This document shows, one piece after another, positions 7,505 through 14,734 of a stretch of 14,857 bases of DNA. Position 1 is the first letter of the stretch, and each line of letters opens with the position of its first letter. The notes under the pieces were generated by a model that saw only the letters and a program-made list of their open reading frames with translations, made no database searches and was not told where the DNA came from. Location: positions 346,658-361,514 of the forward strand of contig MU128922.1 in NCBI GenBank assembly GCA_014904985.1. The letters are read 5' to 3'. Source of the DNA: Hydnum rufescens UP504 (lineage: Eukaryota > Basidiomycota > Agaricomycetes > Cantharellales > Hydnaceae). A program made the position numbers and the translations under genes.

Positions 7505-9241
7505 TCATGAGTTCATATCAGTTCTGTGAGGAGATTCAATCCTGGCCAGGAATGAAAACAGCCAAGGCTGGCTTAGGATAACTCTCCTCTGGCCGATGTT
7601 GTCCGGTATAATAAGAAGATTTCGGGGGATTGGAAATCCTCGAACTAGATTCAGGATGTCGCGACTATTGAGATTGACTTTGTGGCCCAAAGGATCTCGC
7701 AAGCAACAATTTCCATTAGCAATGACCATTGTATATGGATAATATGAAATTGTGCTTTGAGTCCTGGCTATCACCATCATAAGAACAGATGGGCAAATGG
7801 TGTAATCGAGTTCTTGAGCGTTAAATTCACACTTGTGCTCAACTTCGAGATGTCGACTATTGACTTCATCTCCTTGATCGTCGATATTCAAAGCAGAACT
7901 GCTAGAATATGCAAGAATATCTTCGTCACTTGATTCGTCATCTGAGTCAACGACATTGTGCGTAATTGTCTTTGGCAGACGATTGATTAATCGGCGCCTC
8001 AGAGATCGCTTTTTCATATGCAAGGGATTGGTTCTGTATTCGGCTGAGTTAATTGAGACATCGTCACTTTCTGTATGTGTGGCCTCTGGTACAGCAGGAA
8101 CTGGCTGAGTCTTCAAGGCTGTCCGTAATCTCTTGCCTGATCCAAGCGGAGATCCGAAGACATCAACAGGATCGACAGTAATCTTCTTGGTCATAGTCAA
8201 TGCGCACAAGTCGGTCTCTTGAGTTTCGCTCGGAAACTGATAAGCGGGTTTCTTGTCTCGTACAATCACGTCTTCTGATACCATCTTGGATTCAACTTCA
8301 GACATCGACAAGTCTTCGGTTTTGGCAGTCGGCCTGTGGACTTGCGGACTATCCAGGTTCGCATTGTGGATTTTGACAATCTCATCTGAGAACACTACAA
8401 CAGGCTTGGGAATTGAAGTCTCATGCTTCAAGATCGCAGCTGGCTGGCTAGCTGGTTCCTGCTGTGACAGCTGAACATACGCGGGATTAGGACGTTCCGT
8501 CGTTTCTCCTTTCGATTCCTTGGTGTCACAGGGTTCTGCCTGCTTCTTGGTACGTGCTTTCTGTTGTTCTTCAGGGAATGCAACCTCCTGATTAAACAAG
8601 TCAAAACTGTGTAGGTACTCGGTTTCGACGTTCGAGGCATGAGACATCTGGTTGCGCAAGACTCGAGCAATACCGCCATCATCAAGATCACCACGAGGCA
8701 AACTCGATCCATTGGCTTGAACAAGCCGACCATCATTCGACATCTTCAAGACCTTTTTTGTAATAAAAGCCTTCGTCTCGAGGCAGTCTTTGAGTAAGTG
8801 GCCGTATTCTCCACACATAAAACATCGCATTGGAGAAGTAGATTTTACAGGTGGCTTTGCAATCCTTTCAGCCTCGTACTGGCTTATTGCGATCGTTAAA
8901 TGCCCGATCTTTTCGACAAGATCGTCCATACTCGATTGAACAGGGACGGGTGTGTCTTGTGGCTTAACCTCCAAAGGTTTCATCAAAGACTCTTCCTTCT
9001 TCTGTTTTGTCTCGTGTTTGATGTGATGCCTTTTGAATCTAGGACATCTTGCTTCTTCCTCCGTGTCCGAATCAAGCATAGAGGACTCTTCCTCTTCCTT
9101 TGAGGAATCCAACAGAATCTCGTCGTTGTCGTCATCAAGAACTCGGTACAAGTCTTGTCTAAGGTGTAATTTGACTGTGCGCGTTACTTCGTTCATCGGC
9201 GGAGGACTCGTCAAATTTGTCCATTGCTTTGAATTTTGCAT
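7505..9241 (-). CDS. Inner element Gag C-terminal half, CCHC knuckle and dead retropepsin-like region
   Basis: This 578-codon open frame is in phase with the Gag N-terminal segment to its right, across one TGA at 9284-9286. It begins with the C-terminal part of Gag, then an acidic run (residues 36-64, DDDNDE...SKEEEESSMLDSDTEEE). A nucleocapsid-type CCHC zinc knuckle, CFMCGEYGHLLKDC, follows at residues 140-153 (8783-8824). A long low-complexity linker rich in S, T, E and P covers about residues 190-450. The end has the shape of a retropepsin: DPLGHKVNLNS at residue 516 and VILSQPWLF at about 555-562, where working enzymes have D-[ST]-G-S-x-V-N and ILGxPWL. The catalytic triad is therefore missing. 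It probably packages RNA in particles but does not self-cleave. Confidence 0.78.
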   Translation of the reverse strand: MQNSKQWTNLTSPPPMNEVTRTVKLHLRQDLYRVLDDDNDEILLDSSKEEEESSMLDSDTEEEARCPRFKRHHIKHETKQKKEESLMKPLEVKPQDTPVPVQSSMDDLVEKIGHLTIAISQYEAERIAKPPVKSTSPMRCFMCGEYGHLLKDCLETKAFITKKVLKMSNDGRLVQANGSSLPRGDLDDGGIARVLRNQMSHASNVETEYLHSFDLFNQEVAFPEEQQKARTKKQAEPCDTKESKGETTERPNPAYVQLSQQEPASQPAAILKHETSIPKPVVVFSDEIVKIHNANLDSPQVHRPTAKTEDLSMSEVESKMVSEDVIVRDKKPAYQFPSETQETDLCALTMTKKITVDPVDVFGSPLGSGKRLRTALKTQPVPAVPEATHTESDDVSINSAEYRTNPLHMKKRSLRRRLINRLPKTITHNVVDSDDESSDEDILAYSSSSALNIDDQGDEVNSRHLEVEHKCEFNAQELDYTICPSVLMMVIARTQSTISYYPYTMVIANGNCCLRDPLGHKVNLNSRDILNLVRGFPIPRNLLIIPDNIGQRRVILSQPWLFSFLARIESPHRTDMNS

Positions 9242-9283
9242 GACAATTGCAATCTCCTCACGGAATGAAGGAGGCTTAATACC

Positions 9284-9718
9284 TCACCAAAAGTAATCGT
9301 GCTTGTCCATCTCGGACAAGGCTTTGCGATCTTCAAGAGCTTTCACGATAACCATGAACTCACGGAAGTACTCATCAAATACCTCAACAGACGAGAGTTT
9401 TCGTTCTTTCTGTACAAACTTGAGCAAATGATCGGGTCTGTAGTAAGGCTTTTCCTCTTCCGAGGGGTAAAATTCGAGAAGGCAGGACTTGAAAAGGTCC
9501 CAATCGTCTTTGTAATATTCATCCAAAGACTCAATGAATCGTTCGGATTTTGTGTCGCAATAACAGGTAATTTGTTGTATAGTCTGAGTAGAACTGAGGC
9601 CAGCCGCAGTGGCACACAACTTGTATTCCGCAAGGAATCGTAAAATCTGTTTTCCTTTGAATCGAGGGGTGTCTCTGGAACGTGGCCCAGGCATATGGAT
9701 GTACGTCATCATAGACAT
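9284..9718 (-). CDS. Inner element Gag, N-terminal capsid-like segment
   Basis: The first ATG after the primer-binding site lies at 9716-9718, 85 nt inside the right LTR. The start MSMMTYIHMPGPRSRDTPRFKGKQILRFL is followed by YKDDWDLFKSCLLEFYPSEEE and LSSVEVFDEYFREF. This matches the Gag (retrotrans_gag-like) fold of fungal Gypsy elements: an N-terminal arm with PGPRSRDAPRFKG, a helical core and the W-x-x-F-K-x-x-L-x-x-x-Y-P-x motif. It should form the retroelement particle in the cytoplasm. The segment ends at a TGA inside DYFW-stop-GIKPPSFR, a stretch that in this family normally reads FW[RK]GIHP. The stop therefore looks like CGA to TGA, and the frame continues in phase into the 7505-9241 segment. 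Confidence 0.82.
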   Translation of the reverse strand: MSMMTYIHMPGPRSRDTPRFKGKQILRFLAEYKLCATAAGLSSTQTIQQITCYCDTKSERFIESLDEYYKDDWDLFKSCLLEFYPSEEEKPYYRPDHLLKFVQKERKLSSVEVFDEYFREFMVIVKALEDRKALSEMDKHDYFW

Positions 9719-9782
9719 TCTTGTAATTGTTTGTAGTGTTTGTTTGTTGTCAATGATAAATCCGAATTGAGATTCTTGTGGC

Positions 9783-9800
9783 CCCCTGTAAGGACCACCA
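9783..9800 (-). other. Primer-binding site of the inner element
   Basis: Three bases after the right LTR, the minus strand reads TGGTGGTCCTTACAGGGG. It begins with the TGG that pairs with the CCA end of a tRNA. It is not the common initiator-Met type. The matching tRNA cannot be named without a tRNA set. No clear polypurine tract is visible on the opposite side next to 4087. Confidence 0.6.
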
Positions 9801-9803
9801 ATT

Positions 9804-11019
9804 TGTAAGCAGGATGATTAAGAAACCAATCCAACTACTGTCCGCGTCGTTGAGGATAGGACAAATGAAGGGAGCCACGGGGACAATTCAAATATTCAGG
9901 TCCGGGGAAATGAAGGTCTTTCTGGTTAATAGAAAATCCCAATGAACAGTGGTTGCTCAAGGGAATAGATCAGTGTCACAAAATAAAAATGTCAAGGCCA
10001 CACCCTGAAGTCATCCTCTTGACTATTCAGTCTTAATGCGGCTGTACACAGTCTTGACAAGTGGGAAATCTCCTCCAGACAGCGGCAATACTTCAGTGCC
10101 TCAGACTGTGATAGGGGGAAAAACCAAATATTTACATGCCCCCTCCCCTTTATATACATTCCAGACCACAATTCAAAATTTCAGAAGAAAAGCGGAGATA
10201 AGGGAAGCATAATGAAAAAGAAATGAAGTCAAAAGCTTCAAAACTGGTGGAGATATTCAAGAATCAAGTGAAAAAGAGACAAAAACACTTTACAAGGCAT
10301 TCCTCCCTTGAAACTGGATAGATTCCCTTAAGGAATGGTGGAATAGGTCGCCCTGAGTGCCCTTTGCATCGGAATTAAGAGGGCTGGAACCAATTTGACA
10401 TTTGTGTTGGTGGAGCAAAGGGGGAGTCATGAGGAAGGGGTTGTCTTGTGAAAAATGGAGTTCGCATCCGATCGTTTTGCCCTTGGTACCGTTCGATGCG
10501 CATTTTCAACAGATTTCAGGGCGTGGTACTCGCGAATGAATCCGATAAGAATTGGCTTCGAAAATCAAGAAATACTCCTTCAGAGTATGAATCATGGAAA
10601 GATATTGTTACAGGGACCGCATTTTTGATCCGTTTGTTTCGTGTTTGGTACCGTTCGATAGGTACGATTTATATCTTTCTGGGCGCGGTCGTTCCGAGTC
10701 GATCCGATCAAAAATGACGGAGAAATTCGAAAAATACTCCTTGAGAGTGACATAATCCCTTTTTGAATCATGTGATGGGTCCGCGGGTCCAGAACGAAGG
10801 CTAGGCACAGTCCGCGTCATTACATAATCACAATTCTTCGCCCTTAAGGCAAAGGAACGACGTGGAATGGCGGGTTTCGGATGTATAGAATTTGGACTGT
10901 TTCTCCAATGAATGAAGGGTGTGAAAATTAAGGATCAGATGGATGTTCAGTCCGTTTGTTTGGTTGTAAAATTGGCCTCGGATGGTGTTTCTATGGTGTA
11001 GGGATTTATCCCTCCAACA
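9804..11019 (-). repeat. 5' LTR of the inner retroelement (contains promoter)
   Basis: This is the upstream LTR in the direction of transcription. It shares TG...CA ends and about 98% identity with 2870-4086. It carries the AGGGATTTATCCCT hairpin at 11000-11013, the 162-bp tandem duplication (TGGTACCGTT at 10484 and 10646), and a TATATAAAG box. Transcription should start within it and run left through the primer-binding site into Gag. Confidence 0.93.
10149..10157 (-). promoter_or_regulatory. Candidate TATA box of the inner element
   Basis: The minus strand has TATATAAAG followed by a G-rich run, about 860 bp into the LTR and 350 bp before its end. This spacing suits a U3 promoter with R and U5 downstream. 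Support is from consensus and position only; the start site is not visible. Confidence 0.5.
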
Positions 11020-11510
11020 GCGGCTGTGCTTACAGCAGCAGCAGCTACCCTCAGAGCTAGCAGCTCCTATAATGAACAATAATCAGCTGCTATGTGCCCA
11101 TGCAGCTACTAAGACTCAGAGTCAGCACCTCCTATCCATCCCAAAGTAGCTGATATATCATCAGAGAAGCTGGTATGTGGCTGTGCTCCTAGCAGCTGCT
11201 GGTATATTGAGAATGAGCAGCTCCAATAATGAACAGTAATCAGCTGCTATATGGCATGCAGCTGCTGAGATTCAGAGCCAGCAGCTCCTATCACTTCTAT
11301 AGCAGCTGATATAACATCCAAAGAGCTGCTCATAAGCTCTGCTGAGCCAATATGTGGCTGTGCTTCCAGCACCTCTAAGAGCCAGCAGCTCTATAATGAC
11401 CAATAATCAGCTGCTATATCAGCATGCAGCTACTGACATTTGGTGCCAGCAGCTCCTTTCCATTCCATAGCAGCTCCAATCTACTTCATAAGTAGCTGAT
11501 ATACCTTAGG
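11020..11510. repeat. Subterminal tandem repeat, unit about 160 bp, AGCAGCTGCT-rich
   Basis: Three diverged units are marked by AAT-AATCAGCTGCTAT-T at 11081, 11238 and 11405, with steps of 157 and 167 bp. Each unit also has CAGCAGCTCCT, TAGCTGATATA-CATC and ATGTGGCTGTGCT in the same order. The left end of the TIR element (2704-2869) belongs to the same array. There is no coding potential. Subterminal arrays like this bind transposase in hAT and related elements, which is a plausible role here. Confidence 0.75.
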
Positions 11511-11559
11511 CTTGAGTGTGCCTACTTGTAGTACAAAAAAATCATGGGTGGGTGGGAGG

Positions 11560-11700
11560 GGGTTGAGAGTCCAGTGGTCTAAGCTGCCAAAGTCCCAGGT
11601 GCCCTACAGTGAGGTCACAGGTTCAAATCCTGCTGTTGGAACATTTCTGGTGACTAATCATACTTACAGCAGAACATGTGAGGGTGATTAGTCAGCAGCC
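11560..11700 (+). repeat. tRNA-derived SINE-like unit (pol III A and B boxes)
   Basis: GGTTCAAATCC at 11620-11630 is a B box with one change from GGTTCGAATCC. Upstream at about 11567-11583, GAGTCCAGTGGTCTAAG resembles the A box and D-arm of Leu- or Ser-type tRNAs (GGCCGAGTGGTCTAAG). The box spacing of about 45 bp fits a tRNA with a long variable arm. The T-arm can pair as CAGG/CCTG. The anticodon and acceptor stems are not intact, so it is not a working tRNA gene. A perfect 10-bp inverted repeat follows at 11651-11694. The 3' end of the unit is uncertain, and no clear flanking duplication or poly-A tail was found. Confidence 0.6.
11651..11694. repeat. Hairpin with 10-bp perfect stem
   Basis: TGACTAATCA (11651-11660) and TGATTAGTCA (11685-11694) are exact reverse complements with a 24-nt loop. 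The hairpin lies just after the tRNA-like head and may be part of the SINE body. It has no T-run, so it is not a pol III terminator. Confidence 0.7.
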
Positions 11701-11995
11701 CCAACCAGGGGTAGACATACACCCAGCCAATTCCAACCCCAACCCCTAACAGTCCCCAACCATCAACTATACTACTGGGCATGGGGGTAGACATTCCCAA
11801 CCTGTACCATGTGAACTCCAACCCTCAACAACCCCAACCAAACCCAACCCTAACCCTAACCCCCCAACAGTCCCCAACCCTCAAGATGTAGCTGCTGTGG
11901 GGGGGGGTCATTCCCAACCTGTACCATGTGAACTCCAACCCCCAACAACCCCAACCCAACCCTAACCCTAACCCCCAACAGCCCCAACCCTCAAC
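11700..11995. repeat. C-rich tandem repeat, 117-bp unit, with telomere-like CCCTAA runs
   Basis: The block CATTCCCAACCTGTACCATG recurs at 11792 and 11909, 117 bp apart. Each time it is followed by CCCCAACC, then AACCCTAACCCTAACCCC, then CCCCAACCCTCAA. The partial stretch at 11700-11770 looks like a more decayed third unit. Each full unit holds two CCCTAA hexamers, matching the fungal telomere repeat TTAGGG on the other strand. The open frames here are low complexity and not genes. Confidence 0.75.
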
Positions 11996-12115
11996 AAGCA
12001 GCTGCTGGGAGACAAGCAGGTGCTTGGGAGACAAGCAGCTGCTGGGAGACAAGCAGCTGCTAGGAGACAAGCAGCTGCTGTGAAATGAGCAGCTGCTGTG
12101 AGTTGAGCAGCTCCT
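11996..12115. repeat. 18-bp minisatellite, AAGCAGCTGCTGGGAGAC unit
   Basis: About six to seven units follow each other: four close to AAGCAGCTGCTGGGAGAC, one of them with a 1-bp insertion, then three more diverged (GTGAAATG, GTGAGTTG endings). Every unit is centred on the palindrome AGCAGCTGCT or a one-base variant. It has no spacers of CRISPR type, because the units abut directly. Confidence 0.85.
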
Positions 12116-12423
12116 GAATGGAGAAATGAGCAACTCAAGATATAAATAATAGTAGCTGCTGTAGGAGGAGCTGCTCCTTGGGCCATTAACAGCAGCTACA
12201 GGAAGATGAGCAGTGCTGATTCTCTATGGGATGGAGTTCCAGGGCAGCTACAATAGTATTAACAGCCTGTGAGCAGCTCCAATACTGCCTTAAAGCAGCT
12301 GCAATAAACAGATTGCTGCACTGCAGGAGCTCCAATGGACAATAAAATGAGGCTCCATGAGCTACCCTAGGGTCAGACCCTGTGAGCAGCCTCTGTTGGC
12401 ATTGTGGTTACTTAGCAGTCTAA
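12116..12423. other. Right subterminal region of the TIR element, no gene seen
   Basis: Scattered AGCAGCT, CAGCTAC and GAGCAGCTCC words continue to the right inverted repeat. There is no clear tandem period, no RNA gene and no CpG. Nothing else is recognisable here. Confidence 0.6.
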
Positions 12424-12490
12424 GACCTCTTAGGTCCCTTCCTGTGTAGTGGAAGCCAGCCTAAGAGGTCCAAAGTAGTGTCCCTATTGT
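12424..12490. repeat. Right terminal inverted repeat (palindrome within)
   Basis: Bases 12424-12470 match the left repeat at 45 of 47 positions in inverted orientation. It again has GACCTCTTAGG and CCTAAGAGGTC arms 25 nt apart. The outer 20 bp, ending in CCCTATTGT, abut the target duplication. Confidence 0.9.
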
Positions 12491-12498
12491 GGATTTGG
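12491..12498. repeat. 8-bp target site duplication, right copy
   Basis: GGATTTGG is identical to 2628-2635. On the gene strand it follows the codons for GRICP at the start of reverse transcriptase, and the gene resumes at the left copy with KSPMAAP. Confidence 0.88.
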
Positions 12499-13560
12499 AA
12501 GGGCAGATCCGACCAGAGGCCAGGTTTTCCTTCAGGAAGTCATCGAGTTCCTTTTGCTCTGCTGGGGAGAGTGGGAAGAGTTTGGCTGGGGGAGGCAGCT
12601 GGACTCCCTTGTTAAACTCAATGTGGTGATCCCATGGTTTCCGGCCAGGGAGCTGATCAAAGGAGTCCTTGGAAAACACATCTCGGAAGTCACGGAATTC
12701 CTCCAGGACAAGCTCCTCAAATGTCTTCACTGGCTCATTTGCTTTGGCTTTTGCAGCCTCTGCCAGTCTCTGGGAAGGGGTGCTCATTGCTTGGACAATC
12801 TCGGAGTGCTCAGTGTCACTGGGGAAGTAAGCTGCAAAGATAGCATCTCCTTTTTCCAGTGTCAGGGACTCATTAATGTCATCAGCATCATCCTCCACAG
12901 GAGTGGGAGGTGTCCGGGGTTCTTCCAGTGTCTTCCTGGAGATTCTCCCTTGCCAGCACTCCATGTTCCGCATCTTCCAGATCACTACATGACAGTCAGA
13001 TGGGCACCAGGTCAGTGTGACTACCCCAGTTGTCCAGTCAATCTCTGGGTTGTGATGGTGAAGCCATGTGTGCCCTATGATCAGCTTGGTTTTCCCCAGT
13101 CCAATCACAGAGAACACTACCCATTCGGAGTGATCATTGATTCAGAGGATGACCTCAACCTCTTCACGGACAGACCCCATTTCATTCAGTGTTCCATCAA
13201 CATTGTAGACAGGGATCAGGCATGCAAGGGGTCGTATGTCTAGACCGTTTTCCTTTGTGAAGGTCAGGTCCATGAACATTCCAGTGGCTCTGGAGTCCAG
13301 TAGGGCCTTTCTGGCACAGATCGCTCCAGTCCGCAGTGATTGGATTTTCACCTTGATCTCTGTGGCTCATCTGGGGTCTTCGGAAAGGAGGCAGATAGAA
13401 GGGGGAGGGTTGTAGACAGGGTCAACCTCAGTTGATATGCTTTCAGATTCGTCACTCTCATCATTGGAGAAAAACATGTCATTTCCAACTCCGTATGTAC
13501 AGTTTTCGAGAGAGGAGAATCTGTTGGTCAGGCAGGACGCATCCTTCACTGCTGACCATT
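12491..13560 (-). pseudogene. Ty3/Gypsy protease and start of reverse transcriptase (broken)
   Basis: This is the first part of the layer-1 pol gene. An acidic linker (SNDESDESES, STEVDPVYNPPP) lies at about 13385-13470. The retropepsin follows: ALLDSRATGMFMDL near 13260-13300, PVYNVDGTLNE near 13185-13215, and KLIIGHTWLHHHNPEIDW near 13035-13085. The catalytic D-S-G is altered to D-S-R. After a linker come FKDVFSKDSFD-like residues, the DHHIEF motif and SPAEQKELDDFLKENLASGRI, the usual entry into reverse transcriptase, cut by the TIR element at 12490. In-frame TGA codons lie at 13367-13369 and 13142-13144; the frame is otherwise open from about 13560. It is one base out of phase with gag, which may be damage or a natural minus-one frameshift; no clear slippery site was seen. 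Confidence 0.88.
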
Positions 13561-14703
13561 GGGAAAATCCTGTGGAGGCAATCCCTGAGCTTCTGAGGCA
13601 TTCTTGGGAGCTGGGAATAGTTTCCGTAACTCCTCGTGGATGATTGCTCCAATGTCTTCCATGGCATGGATGAATTGTTGTGGCTTCCATGGGTGGGGAC
13701 AGTCATGAGAGATGTGTCCCAACTCTTGACAGTTATAACACCATCATGCCTCTCGTTTCCGAGCTGATTCTACATCCATGGGAGTGAATGAAGTCAATGA
13801 GGAGGGTGTCAGTGCAGGAGGGAGTGTGGTTGGTCTAGGAGTGACGGGTGCTGCTGTCCAGGGTTTCTCCATGGATGTCAGGGGGTTTCTTGGAGTGTAT
13901 GGGGTTGTACCAGATGTGGCTTGTCAGAACTGGAGATATAGGTTATCCAGACACCATGCTGTGTCCTGCCATCCTCTGAGTGTCTCCGGCAGATCACTGA
14001 GGTGCATTTTTTCCAACGGTCTCTCATTGAGGCCCTGCTGATATGCATCAATCAACGCTTCCTCTCCGAATCCAGTTCATCCTGCCAAGGTGTCAAAGTG
14101 TGCGGTGTATTCCTCCGTGGACATCTTCCCTTGTTTCAGATTCTGGAGTTGGGATCATGCAGTGAACTCCTGGTCCAGTTCTCCGAAAGTGCTTTCAAAG
14201 GCAACCAGGAACCCTTCAAAGGTCTCATATGGGTTGTGGGTTTCCAGATCTAGGAAGGAGGTGGAGAGACTTTCCACCCATGCTCCGGCAGTTCCATCCT
14301 TCATCCAGGAGAGTGTGTACAGGATTTTGTGCAACTCTGTTGGATAGACTCTAGGTTGGAGGGCAATGTTCAGCCGGACAGAGCATAGGAAACTCTCTGT
14401 TTTCTTCCAATCACCAGAGAATGGTTTGGGGTCAGCTCCCTTGGCCTCGCGAGCAGACTGGGTAGGCGGAGGGTGCTGCTGGAGTGTCTGCTGGACTGCA
14501 GCTGACACAAAGCCAGCGACATGCATCCCTTGGTTCCGCATGTTGTCCAGCTCCTCATGGAGGGCAGCATTTTGTTGTTGGAGTTGGGTGAGGAGGTGTT
14601 GGAGGTGGTCGGCGGTAATGGCTACTGGAGCACTGTCAGACATTTCAGAATGAGGAGTGGGAGGGAAATCGGCAATACTAAGCAATCCAGATGGTGGGCT
14701 CAT
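13561..14703 (-). pseudogene. Ty3/Gypsy gag with CCHC zinc knuckle (broken)
   Basis: This encodes the structural protein of the layer-1 element. The likely start is the ATG at 14701-14703 (MSPPSG), just after the primer-binding site; the ATG at 14641-14643 (MSDSAP) is an alternative. A coiled-coil-like segment (HLLTQLQQQNAALHEELDNM) comes first. The capsid core follows, with KPFSGDWKKTESFLCSVR, AGAWVESL and FGELDQEF. Then, past stops, come NLKQGKMSTEEYTAHFD and ALIDAYQQGLN, and finally a knuckle C-Y-N-C-Q-E-L-G-H-I-S-H-D-C at 13699-13740. Four in-frame TGA codons occur, at 14155-14157, 14077-14079, 13924-13926 and 13744-13746. There is no other lesion down to about 13560. Each stop sits where the family has Arg or Trp, so all fit single transitions. 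Confidence 0.9.
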
Positions 14704-14734
14704 GAGAGAGCTTTGGTCTTCTGTCAGGGCCACA

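Larger units (their letters stand above)
4125..9718 (-). pseudogene. Single ancestral giant frame of the inner element (Gag, knuckle, dead PR, modules)
   Basis: The ORFs starting at 9718, 9241, 7450 and 6244 all lie in one phase. They are separated only by TGA codons at 9284-9286, 7505-7507 and 6266-6268, with open codons between. A one-base shift near 5425 leads to a second phase that stays open through 4455-5384 and, past one TAA, to 4125. The whole covers about 1,860 codons and nearly all of the internal region. Each TGA would be CGA by one C to T change, in line with the transition-only LTR differences. The simplest reading is one polyprotein recently damaged by deamination. The alternative, stop-codon readthrough, would need a reason for three separate sites. 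No pol domain is present anywhere in it. Confidence 0.72.
2870..11019 (-). mobile_element. Non-autonomous LTR retroelement with a giant Gag-plus-module frame
   Basis: Two direct repeats of 1,217 and 1,216 bp flank a 5.7-kb internal region. The LTRs begin TGTTGGAGGG and end GCTTACA on the minus strand, so transcription runs leftward. A primer-binding site follows the right LTR, and Gag is the first protein, as expected. There is no recognisable reverse transcriptase, RNase H or integrase. The internal region is filled by one broken reading frame: Gag, CCHC knuckle, dead retropepsin-like region, then repeated modules. The flanking bases GCAG (2866-2869) and GCGG (11020-11023) could be a 4-bp target duplication with one CpG to CpA change. 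It sits inside the TIR element, so it is the youngest layer. It presumably relies on the enzymes of another Gypsy element. Confidence 0.9.
2636..12490. mobile_element. Non-autonomous TIR DNA element, itself carrying a nested LTR element
   Basis: The element is bounded by 8-bp target duplications and by inverted ends that match over about 67 bp, with the inner 47 bp matching at 45 positions. Without the LTR element at 2870-11019 its own DNA is about 1.7 kb: 2636-2869 and 11020-12490. No transposase or other coding region is present in that DNA. It is dominated by repeats containing AGCAGCTGCT, has only about two CpG dinucleotides, and includes a tRNA-derived SINE-like unit. The 8-bp duplication and ends of the form CA...AGGGA suggest the hAT superfamily, moved in trans by an autonomous relative. 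That assignment is inference, because the outermost 20 bp match poorly (about 12 of 20). Insertion interrupts the Gypsy RT gene. Confidence 0.85.

Noticed and set aside
11560..11642. Functional tRNA gene
   Set aside because: The T-arm and boxes are present, but acceptor and anticodon stems do not pair, so a SINE-type relic is the better call.
11830..11990. True telomere or chromosome end
   Set aside because: There are only two or three hexamers per unit, inside a tandem repeat, with transposon sequence continuing on both sides.
11996..12115. Possible CRISPR array
   Set aside because: The units of about 18 bp abut with no unique spacers, and the context is a eukaryotic transposon, so it is a minisatellite.
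11825..12186. Minus-strand open frames of 102 and 72 codons
   Set aside because: They translate tandem repeats into low-complexity runs (SSCLSP, GLGLGWG) and have no support as genes.
12554..13243. Plus-strand open frame of 229 codons
   Set aside because: It is antisense to the protease and early RT of the Gypsy element, which has clear motifs on the minus strand.
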